Positions 23,714 through 34,800 of a stretch of 64,000 bases of DNA are shown here, piece after piece; within the stretch, counting starts at the first letter, position 1, and every line of letters starts with the position of its first letter. Source of the stretch: Syngnathus acus (lineage: Eukaryota; Chordata; Actinopteri; Syngnathiformes; Syngnathidae). The stretch covers positions 12,620,967-12,684,966 of the forward strand of contig NC_051091.1 of assembly GCF_901709675.1 (NCBI RefSeq), written 5' to 3'. Position numbers and translations under genes: made by a program. Under the pieces are notes generated by a model. The model worked only from the letters and a program-made list of their open reading frames with translations, was not told the DNA's origin and ran no database searches.

Positions 23714-24308
23714 TCATGAACCTCACCGCACGTCACTGAGTAGCACCGATGAAAAACAGTAGCCCGCTCTATCATTTAAGCTCCCCTACCCTGCAGAACA
23801 GCAATCACAATGTCTCTTAATGAGGAAAACACTCAAAAATATAAAAACACCGGGGGTACCACTGTGATATTTTCAGAGGTTGATGTGGGCATAAGTGGAG
23901 ATAGATGCCCGTGCACATCCATGTTGGTGACGGTTGATTGCAGTTTTGTGACATTAAGCGACATCAGCTTGTTTACTGAAGGAATAGGGTCAAAAGACAC
24001 GAAACCCGCCTAGCCACAATAACAGATACGCTCACATCTCTTTGGATAAAGTATATAAGCAGACAAGTATATTCATGGAGTCAACCAATAAAGCAGACAT
24101 AACTAGACATTCTTTGATATAAGATAATAACAGAGGTTGCTACAACTTCACGATTCAATATGTATTTCTGTGCACTGCAAAATAAATGTCTTTTGATATG
24201 TTGCTTAAATAGCTTAATGACCCTTAAGGAACTGTGTAATGCATGCCTGATGTTTGTTCTCTAAATCATGGACACGGCCAGAGTCGTCTTGACCGTTCAG
24301 TACTTGAG
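23714..24308. other. Intergenic, no recognised feature
   Basis: AT-rich sequence with one short open frame (23810-24013) that has no recognisable domain or conserved motif. Confidence 0.5.
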
Positions 24309-24310
24309 TA

Positions 24311-26124
24311 CCGTATTTTCCGCCCTAAAAGGCGCACCGGGTTATAAGGCGCACCTTCAATGAACGGCCCATTTTAAAACTTTGTCCATATATAAGGCGC
24401 ACCGGCTTATAAGGCGCATAAAATAGAAGCTATACTGCATCAAACTGAGGTTGACTAGGGTTGCGGTATGCATCCACTAGCCAATAACCAACGAGCCCTC
24501 TATAAACAATCGCGTTTCTCAAACGATCTCCTATAAAATGATCAGAACTGACTAAAGTTCGATCTAACGCATTGGTACTACTTACCTATGTTTCCCTTCC
24601 ATATCGATCCGTAGATTTACTCGAAACATTAACAGAGCAGCCTATTTTGACATGAAATAGCCTGGTACGTATAACAGCTATCGCAATAGCATTAGCCATC
24701 CGCAAAGTCTCACGAGCCTCAGCGAAGTGTAAACAATCGCGTTTCTCAAACGATCTCCTATAAAATGATCGGAACTGACTAAAGTTCGATCCAACGCATT
24801 GGTACTACTTACCTATGTTTCCCTTCCATATCGATCCGTAGATTTACTCGAAACATTAACAGAGCAGCCTATTTTGACATGAAATAGCCTGGTACGTATA
24901 GCAGCTATCGCAATAGCATTAGCCATCCGCAAAGTCTCACGAGCCTCAGCGAAGTGTAAACAATCGCGTTTCTCAAACGATCTCCTATAAAATGATCGGA
25001 ACTGACTAAAGTTCGATCTAACGCATTGGTACTACTTACCTATGTTTCCCTTCCATATCGATCCGTAGATTTACTCGAAACATTAACAGAGCAGCCTATT
25101 TTGACATGAAATAGCCTGGTACGTATAGCAGCTATCGCAATAGCATTAGCCATCCGCAAAGTCTCACGAGCCTCACCTCGCAATCTCCCATGAGCCTCAG
25201 CAAAGTGTAAACAATCGCGTTTCTCAAACGATCTCCTATAAAATGATCGGAACTGACTAAAGTTCGATCCAACGCATTTGTACTACTTACCTATGTTTCC
25301 CTTCCATATCGATCCGTAGATTTACTCGAAACATTAACAGAGCAGCCTATTTTGACATGAAATAGCCTGGTACGTATAGCAGCTATCGCAATAGCATTAG
25401 CCATCCGCAAAGTCTCACGAGCCTCACCTCGCAATCTCCCATGAGCCTCAGCAAAGTGTAAACAATCGCGTTTCTCAAACGATCTCCTATAAAATGATCG
25501 GAACTGACTAAAGTTCGATCCAACGCATTTGTACTACTTACCTATGTTTCCCTTCCATATCGATCCGTAGATTTACTCGAAACATTAACAGAGCAGCCTA
25601 TTTTGACATGAAATAGCCTGGTACGTATAGCAGCTATCGCAATAGCATTAGCCATCCGCAAAGTCTCACGAGCCTCACCTCGCAATCTCCCATGAGCCTC
25701 AGCAAAGTGTAAACAATCGCGTTTCTCAAACGATCTCCTATAAAATGATCGGAACTGACTAAAGTTCGATCTAACGCATTGGTACTACTTACCTATGTTT
25801 CCCTTCCATATCGATCCGTAGATTTACTCGAAACATTAACAGAGCAGCCTATTTTGACAGGAAATAGCCTCGCGGGTACAACAGCTATTCGGTGACGCCC
25901 CCTGACTACAGTTGCCGTAATGCTGGGAAGCGATGCGACCTTGTAATTTATTAGTCGTACTAAAACGTACTGAAACATTTTGGCAGAGCACTGTGTACAA
26001 CCAGTATGGATCAACAAATTCATCAGTTGATCCATATATAAGGCGCACTGGCCTATAAGGCGCACTGTCGGCTTTTGAGAAAATTTTAGGTTTTTAGGTG
26101 CGCCTTTTAGGGCGGAAAATACGG
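24311..26124. mobile_element. TA-flanked inverted-repeat element carrying a tandem array
   Basis: The ends CCGTATTTTCCGCCCTAAAA and its inverse are flanked by TA (24309-24310, 26125-26126). Next to each end are internal ATAAGGCGCAC repeats. The middle is a tandem array described separately. TA target choice recalls Tc1/mariner, but the ends do not start with CAGT, so the superfamily is left open. No transposase frame was seen. Confidence 0.7.
24504..25870. repeat. Tandem array of six 227/251-bp units
   Basis: The word AAACAATCGCGTTTCTCAAA recurs at 24504, 24731, 24958, 25209, 25460 and 25711. The spacing is 227, 227, 251, 251 and 251. The longer period comes from an added 24-base piece ending CCCATGAGCCTCA. 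Units are about 98% alike by eye, so the array is young. Confidence 0.93.
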
Positions 26125-26126
26125 TA

Positions 26127-27825
26127 TATCTTGTGTTTTGACTAAACATCATATGTCGCCTAAATGTGAGACGCCAGCTTTTCGATTACTACTGAACGCT
26201 CTGCACAGAGGGAAATATTTTGCTTAACAAAGAAGAGATACGTGCGGAAGCATGATTAAACTAAGAATGTAATGATGTAAGCAAAGACATGGAGTATCAA
26301 AAGAACAAACTTTGCATCGTCAGGGAACATTAATAAATTGATGATGTCACAGCCAAAAGCTCACATAATTCCGTACAAAATGACAAAATTGAAAGAATGA
26401 CGAATGGATGAGGTGCGACAGTGTAGGAATGGAGCAGAATGTTTACAGGAAGGTCACTTGGAGATAAAACCAGCAGGTGCCAGAGGGAGACAGCCAAGGA
26501 CTCTGCCAAAGATGATCACCAAGGCCGAAAGACAGGATGGAAGACGGCAGCCCCCACACACACACCGAATCGTCCATAACCAGCACCCACTCCCATTGAA
26601 TCAAACACTACTGCGAACTCGCCCCACCCCAACGACTCATCACCCATCAAACTCGCCCCACACCAACTGAATATAAGCTGACCAAAGAACCTTGAACGTT
26701 GCCTTTTCTGAATGGAGACTTTCTGCTCTTGAAAGGCCCAGCGCTGTATTGTACTTTCCTGAAAACAGAGCTTTCTTAACAAGAATTATGATTGAACTCA
26801 ACCAACCTGTGTAAGTCTAATTTCTGCTTCAGTGTCTTTGCATGTTCCTAAATCTGAAGAAATTAAACGAGCACGCAGTGAGTAAATTGGATAACAGGTG
26901 ATTGGCAATGGCTTTTGCCGTGAGGCGCAGATAGCGCTCCCTAAATTGTGGACCAAATCCAACATTACACTAAATGTGCTTTTTCTTTTACACTCGTGTT
27001 AAGCGAGACTTTTCCACCGTACATTTGTATACCTTGACACCACCTACCAATTTAACAAACTATCTACCTAGTTACTTAGCTTGCGTTCCTCCACTATCTT
27101 TGTAGTCGCAACTTACTTTCTAGCAACCAATCTACCATCTTTGTATGTGGTCAGGTCGGTGCCTCTCCCCCAGTGCCACAGACCAATCAGGCTGTGATCG
27201 GCTGGCGTTCAGCTCACGCTTGTCTCGGTCTGGAAAGGTCTGGCATGATGCAACACGGCTCAACAGCCCTGAGTGGAGACAGATCAACTACGGTTGCTTC
27301 TGTCTTTTTCTAAAAGTTTCTTGCATATTTTAAAGTCTAACGCTTTGGAATAAAAACAGTCCTTGTCACTGGTACAGAATATTTGTAAAAAAAAAAATTA
27401 TGTTCGAGCCTTTCAAATTCTATTTTTTTTTGTCCAATGCACATGTTGGAAAATAGCACAAAAATTCGTTGATTAATATAGCCTACAGCATTCTCAGTAC
27501 ATTACCATATTTATTTCTTGAATTGCTAATAAATGGTCATCAGATAATATCTGCACTTGTACTTTTTTATGGATTTCTTTTGGCCAAACGTGGCCACAAT
27601 TGACCCAAAAGTTACCATTATTAGAAGTAATGAGTACATTACTGTTATGTTTACAGAAGTTGCAAATGGGACGAATCTCTACCTTTTGGAAGTTTTATTA
27701 TATTTGCTTTAACACTTTATTTATTTATTTATTTATTTATAAAAAGCAAGGGAAGTGAAGGTGACACAAATGGCCAGGATACAATGTCATATAAGTAAGA
27801 AATTTTACACAATTTTATTTTAATT
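26127..27825. other. Intergenic, no recognised gene
   Basis: A frame at 26404-26670 reads GARGRQPRTLPKMITKAERQ but has no known domain. There is an (ATTT)n run at about 27717-27740. The rest shows nothing recognisable. Confidence 0.45.
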
Positions 27826-27826
27826 A

Positions 27827-28499
27827 CAGTGGAGCCTCGGTTTTCGAACACAATCCGTTCCAGAAGGCTGTTCAAGAAGTGAATCGTTCAAATCCCGAAT
27901 CATATTTTCCCATTACAAATAATGAAAAAAAAAAAAAAAAAATCCGTTCCAAGCCAAAAAAACCAAACAAACCAACGCCTTTTTTAAGCATTTTTTCATT
28001 TGCGCATTTTTGTCCAATCGCGCAACTGCAGCGCAGCGCCGAACGCGCAACCGTAGCGCGTTGCCGACCGCGCAACTGCACCGCGCTGGTCGCATTATTG
28101 TGACAGAGCCGTCGCTGAAATTTAGAAAATATTTTCAAAGTCCTGATGTAGTACTTTCCAAAAATTTAAGTGGACATCAGTGCGCAGGAAGCTTAATTTG
28201 GTCCGATCGCGCAACCGCAGCGCGCCGGGCGATCACTGTCGCATTGCTTTAGGAGCGTCTTTGTGTTTTAGGATGGCTTTACTGCTCCCACTTGCTTCAT
28301 GATTAGAGTTGATGCAATCCTCAGAGTAACGAGAACGTAATAACGAACGGAGGCAGTTGGCATGCGGGTCCTCTCGGCTCATCTCGCGAGGTTCGACAAC
28401 CGAATTTCGTCCGACATCCGAAGCAAAAAAATCTCGAATTCTTTGTTCGAATACCGATTTGTTCGAGAACCGGGACGTTCGAAAACCGAGGCTCCACTG
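27827..28499. mobile_element. Mariner-type MITE, GAGCCTCGGTTTTCGAA family (copy 1)
   Basis: Ends CAGTGGAGCCTCGGTTTTCG and its inverse, beginning CAGT and flanked by TA on both sides (27825-27826, 28500-28501), as in Tc1/mariner elements. The interior is rich in GCGCAACTGCAGCGC-like words. A diverged copy is at 56732-57422. Confidence 0.85.
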
Positions 28500-28616
28500 T
28501 ATTAATAACTCAAATTGATTTATGTCATTTCCAATTGTAACGTTATTTTGACGGTGAATCACATATTTCTTTTGTTGCGATGACGCCTGTCCCACTTTGG
28601 GCGGGAAACTCCCTGG

Positions 28617-28642
28617 TGAGTCATGTCAGGGCGCTGACGTCA
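28617..28642 (+). promoter_or_regulatory. Candidate chmp4b promoter: AP-1 and CRE sites
   Basis: TGAGTCA (28617-28623) and a full CRE TGACGTCA (28635-28642) lie 12 bases apart, about 180 bases before the chmp4b start codon, in a GC-rich stretch with a GGGCGGGA box at 28600. No TATA box is visible. The mariner-type MITE ends only 118 bases upstream. Confidence 0.4.
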
Positions 28643-28818
28643 TGATACCACGAGACCCGTATGTAGAAGGCGGAAGGAGACGGAAAACAACATCAGCGAC
28701 AGCTGCGCCAAGCAGGCAGCTTCGACTCGGCGGAAAGGTTTCCCAAAGAAAGAAAAAAAAGAAATTAAAATCTTATTCTTTCATTGGTCAAGAGCTCAAT
28801 CGTCTTCGGTCTGCAAGC

Positions 28819-31800
28819 ATGTCTTTGTTCGGAAAGTGGTTCGGCACCAGCGGTGGGGGCAAAGGGGGCAAGGGGCCCACACCCCAGGAGGCTGTCCAGA
28901 AACTCCGCGAGACCGAGGAGATGCTGGCCAAAAAGCAGGAATTCCTCGAGAAAAAAATTGAGCAGGAGATCATGACGGCCAAGAAGCACGGCATGAAGAA
29001 CCAGCGAGGTGAGGGGGCGTGGGAAGTGGAGTTGGAGGGTGTCGGGTGAGGGGCGGCGGCGGCGGCGCCTACATCGCTTTCGATTGTGGAGTTCATCACT
29101 TGTAAGCACACGGGCTAACTTGACGGGACTCCATTTTTAAATCACCTTGACAGGCGACGCCTTAAAAAAAAAAAAAAACAGGTGGGAAAAATACTCCTAC
29201 TCTGTTCGAAATTAAATGTACTCACTCTTAACGTGAGTAGAAGGACATTTACTTGAATCTACAAAGAAGGTCTGATTCGACTTCAATGTTTCAGTGAAAA
29301 TGTATAGTGGCGCTGCAAGTTGTAACTCAAATATTTTAAACAGCGATTAATTCGTTGGTCATTTGTCGATTAATATGATTAAAAAAACAGGACATCATTG
29401 AAAATGGCAGTGCAGAAACAATAAATTAGCATTTATTCAATGTATTGGTATGTAACGTGGTAGAAAAGTGGCCATCATGCTGATCATTGTTTTCCCGAGG
29501 CAAAGCCAACGCTTGCAACATTCCTATTTTGATTCAACACAAAGACTACAGGAATCAGAAAAGAATTCCCGTTGAGAGGCTGAAATTTAACAAGGTCTCT
29601 AAACTTCATTCTCAAACATCTTTATTGTTCCCAAAATCCATTATCCAAATAGTTATAGTATATTAGTAATCAATTAAGCTGTTATTTTGTTGATGAACTG
29701 GTGAATTGGAAAAAACATTTATATTAGCTATCCCTCTATTCAAAAACATGACGTTATTTGAAATGCACAAACACAAGTCAAGATAGAGCCAGTCACAGGT
29801 TTGGTCCATAACATGTCAGACAATCTGCAAAAAACTTGGAGAATATCTACTGTTGGAAGGCTTTCAGCGCATGCCATCAATTAATTTGGTAACCGATTAC
29901 CGTAATTTCCGGAATATAAGGCGCTACTTTTGCACGCGCTTTGAACCCTGCAGTGTGGCTTATCTATGGATGTTTCATGATTTTATGATATTGTATGATT
30001 TGTCCATATTATCTTTAATTAAATATTAAACACCTGTGGCTTATATATGAGCAAATCAGAATTTTTGGCTTATAGTCCAGAAATTACGGTAGTTGTCAAT
30101 GAATCTTGCTTGACCGGCGCAAATGCGCTCCGGAGCCTTAAAGATGGAAGCAAAGTTGGCATGGGGCCTCCAAAGAAAATGTACCGTATTGGCCCGAATA
30201 TAAGACGACAGTGATTATAAGACGAGCCCCTCTTTTTCAAGACTCAAGTTTGAAAAAAAACTTTTTGAACACCAAATTAAATTTTTATACAGAAAATTAT
30301 TACATCTGAAACAAATGATTATCCCCTCCGTGAGTCGTCACCTTATCGTGGTGGAGGAGTTTGCGTGCCCCTATGATCCTAGGAGCCATGTTGTCTGGGG
30401 CTTCATGCCTCTGGTCACCCATGGCAAGAGGGTCCTAAGTGAGGGGCCAGACAAAGCACGACTTACCCAAGCCCCTTATGACGAAAAACACAAATGGACT
30501 TTGTTTTCCCTCGCCCGGACGCGGGTCACCGGGGCCCCCCTCTGGAGCCAGGCCTGGAGGTGGGGCTCGAAGGCGAGCGCCTGGTGGCCAGGCCTTCGCC
30601 CATGGGGCCCGGCCGGGCATAGCTCGAAAAGAAAACGTGGGTCCCCCTTCCCATGGGCTCACCACCTGTAGGAGGGTCCAAAGGGGTCGGGTGCAAAGTG
30701 AGCTGGGCGGCGGCCAAAGGCGGGGACCTTGGTGGTCCGATCCCCGGCTGCAGAGGCTGGCTCTTGGCACATAGAATGTCACCTCTCTGGCTGGAAAGGA
30801 GCCCGAGCTGGTGTGTGAGGCAGAAAAGTTCCGACTAGACTAGTGGTTCTTAACCTTTTTCCTTGTTCGCACCCCATTCAATTTACCAACCAGTTCTCGC
30901 ACCCCTAACCTTAACCCTAACCCTAAATAATTATTATAATAATAATTGTTTTACTTTACAGCTATAAGGCTTACCGTTTTTTTCCATGTATAATGCGCCC
31001 CCATGTATAATACGCACCCTAAAAATGGCATGTCGATGCTGGAAAAAAGCCTGTACCCATGTATAATACGCACCCAAATTTTGACTCCTACTTAAGTCCG
31101 TAAACGTAAAATTATTTCAGAAAAAAGATCATCTTTGGGAACAACCGGATGTTATTCTGCCGGTCAGTATCACTGCGCATGCGCTAGCAAACTCGATAGC
31201 GGAGAAATGTTTCGGATTTGTGTAGGGTACATTGTGACAGCAAACGAGCAGGTGATCGAGCAAGCGTCTGATACGAGAGCATTGTGTTCGTATGGAGCGT
31301 GTTTGAAGTGAACAGCAGAGACGAAAGGAACAAGGCAAAGTGTTGTGAAATAAAATATTACCTGTAATACGCATTTAGGTTTAGAACTGAACTCTCGCTC
31401 TTTAGTATATAGCTGACGTGTCTTGCGCATCCGTTCTGCGCATCTGTAATGGCGGCCTCCGTATGATATCCGGTTTGCGATGGAGATTAAACAACAAACA
31501 ATATTTGACAATAACACACCATCAAGGATTGCACCATCGCATCAAACGATGTGTCGTCAATTATGAATTTTACTGACTAAGTGTGTTGGGCAGGATGGCT
31601 GAATGCGATGCGCGATTGACAACAAACAAGAAGAAAGGTGATTTCAAGTTTTATTTCGAGGGAGATTTTCCTAAAAAAAAAAAAAAAAAAGTTGTACCCA
31701 TGTATAATGCGCACCCCAGATTTTAGGACAATAAATTTGTTAAATTTTGCGCATTATACATGGAAAAAAACGGTAATTAGCATTATCCCTAATGCCAGTT

Positions 31801-34800
31801 AACACAATGACTTCTTGATTTCCAGAATGTTTCACTTTTTTCAGTTATCCGACCATTATCCCCGAAAAATTGTAAATTTCCCCCAGGGTATCCTCGCACC
31901 CCCAAGGAAGCATTCTCGCACCCCTAGGAGGTGCGAGCACCCCCGGTTAAGAACCACTGGACTAGACATAGTCGGACTTGCCTCCACACATAGTTTGGGC
32001 TCTGGTACAAGCCCTCTCGAGAGGGGCTGGACTCTTTTCCACTCTGGAGTTGCGCACGGTGAGAGGCGCCGAACAGGTGTGAGCATATTTATTGACCCCC
32101 GGCTGGGCGCCTGCACACTGGGGTTCACCCCGGTGAACGAGAGGGTAGCCTCCCTCCGCCTTCGGGTGGGGGGACGGGTCCTGACTGTTGTTTGTGTCTA
32201 TGCACCAAGCAGCAGCTCAGAGTACCCACCCTTCTTGGAGTCCCTGGAGGAAGTGCTGGAGAGCGGTCTTTCTGGGGACTCCATCGTTCTACTGAGTGAT
32301 TTCAATGCTCACGTGGGCAATGACAGTGAGACCTGGAAGGGTGTGATTGGGAGGAAGGGCCCCTGATCTGAACCCCAGCGGTGTTCTATTATTGGACTTC
32401 TGTGCTCGACACGGATTTTCTATAATGAACAACATGTTCAAGCATAAGGGTGTCTATGTGTGCGCTTGGCACCAGGACACCCTAGGCCAGGGGTGTCAAA
32501 CCCAAGGCCCCGGGGTCAGATCCGGCCCGCCATGTCATTCTATATGGCCTGCAAAGACAAATTGCGCATCGACTTTGTAGCAATACTAAAATTGTCTTGA
32601 CTTTTAAAAAATAGAGATTTTTCTGGCATTTTCTATTACCATTCATATTTTTAAAAATGTGAACAATTTTCACTAGTAACTTATTTCAAAACTAGTTATT
32701 CATCAGTTTGTTGTGTAGCCTATACTGTGTATATGAGACGTTCATATTAGGGGTGTAAATCGCGGGTTTTGTCACGATACGATATCATATCGATACAAAG
32801 GACCACGATACGATTATTGCCGATATCTTAAAGCCTGCTGTGATTCATTCACGATACATCACGATATAGTGCTCCACGATCGATATTTTTATTTTTTAAA
32901 TAAAAAATATAGAACAATATCCTGATTTATAACAATTCATACGCAAAATCAACAAGGTACTGCAAACTCTTTATTTAGGAAATTACAAGAGTATTGTAGT
33001 ATACAAAGTGCTTATTTTAACACTGAACTTTATCGAATTCCTATATTTTTTCTCATATAAGTAAAGAAAAATGAATATTCTTTCTTTTTTTGTAATACCA
33101 TTAACTTTAAAGTGCATTACTGAACTATTTATTTACAATAATTTTAATTGTCCGTTGAGCCATCTTTTCTTTGGAATCTAAAGTGCTTCCAAACGAATGA
33201 CTTGAAGCCCAAAGGGGAGCGAATTTCCTCGTCTTCTTGGACACTAGCCATAGCACCAGCCCACCCAGGAGCCGCGTAGTTGTCGGCTCCCCTTTCACGT
33301 GCCTGCTCTGCTCACAACACAGCACGCCGCGTACTGCTCCCGGAAAGAGGAAGCAAGCAACAATGAACTGGATTTCAAAATAAAGTCGCGTCTAATGTCC
33401 GAGGTCAAACACGGCGATATAAATCGATGTTTACGTTTAGCATCGATGCCAATAAATCGTAGAGCATTATATCGATTAATCGATGTGTATCGATGAATCG
33501 TTACACCCCTAGTTCATATATTTATTTGGTTTTACAGTCCTAATGGCCCTCCAAAGGAAACTATGACTACGATGCAGCCTGCAACAAAACTGAGTTTGAC
33601 ACCGCTGCCCTAGGCCCTAGTTCGATGATCGACTTTGTAGTCGTGTCATCGGATTTGCGGCTGCATGTTTTGGACACTCGGGTGAAGAGAGGGGTGGAGC
33701 TGTCAACTGATCACCACCTGGTGGTGGGTTGGCTCCGATGGTGGGGGGAAGATGCCGGTCCAACCTGGCAGACCCAAACGCTCTGTGAGGGTCTGCTGGG
33801 AAGGGCAGAATCCCCTGTCAGGAAGAGCTAACCCTAACCCTAACCCACCTCCGGGGAGGCGGGGGACATTGAGTTCGAGTGGACCATGTTCTGCGCCTCC
33901 GTTGTTGAGGCAGCCGACCGGAGCTGTGGCCGTAAGGTCGTTGGTGCCTGTCGTGGCGGCAATCCCCGAACCCACTGGTGGACACCGGCAATAAGGGATG
34001 CCGTCAAGCTGAAGAAGGAGTCCTATCTGGCCGTTTTGGCCTGCGGGACTCCGGAGGCAGCTGACAGGTACCGGATGGCCAAGCGGAACGCGGCTTCGGC
34101 GGTTGCTGAGGCAAAAGCCCGAGCGTGGGAGGAGTTTGGCGAGGCCATGGAGAATGACTTCCGGACGGCTTCGAGGAAATTCTGGTCCACCAACCGGCGT
34201 CTCAGGAGGGGGAAGCAGTGCACCGTCAACACTGTTTAAAGTGGAGATGGCGTGCTGCTGACCTCGACTCGGGACGTCGTGAGTCGGTGGGGAGAATACT
34301 TTGAAGACCTCCTAAATTCCACCGACACGCCTTCCATTGTGGAAGCAGGGCCTGGAGACTCTGAGGCGGACTCTCCAATCTCTGGGGTCGAAGTCACTGA
34401 GGTAGTTAAAAAAACTCCTCGGTGGCAAGGCCCGGGGCGTGGATGAGATCCGCCCGGAGTTCTTAAAGGCTCTGGATGTTGTGGGGCTGTCATGGCTGAC
34501 ACGCCTCTACAACATTGCGTGGACATCGGGGACGATGCCTCTGGATTGGCAGACTGGGGTGGTGGTTCCCCTCTTTAAGAAGGGAGACCGGAGGGTGTGT
34601 TCCAATTTCAGGGGAATCACACTCCTCAGCCCCCCTGGTAAGGTCTATTCAGGGGTGCTGGAGAGGAGGGTCCGTCGGGAGGTCGAACCTCTGATTCAGG
34701 AGGAGCAGTGTGGCTTTCGTCCTGGCCGTGGAACAGTGGACCAGCTCTACACACTCGGCAGGATCCTCGAGGGGGCATGGGAGTTCGCCCAACCAGTCCA

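Noticed and set aside
24504-25870. Regularly spaced repeats resembling a CRISPR array
   Set aside because: Units are 227-251 bp and contiguous with no unique spacers, in a eukaryotic genome; it is a tandem array in a transposon.
30315-30671. 118-codon plus-strand frame
   Set aside because: It covers the GC-rich 5' region of the LINE with competing frames on both strands and no recognisable domain.
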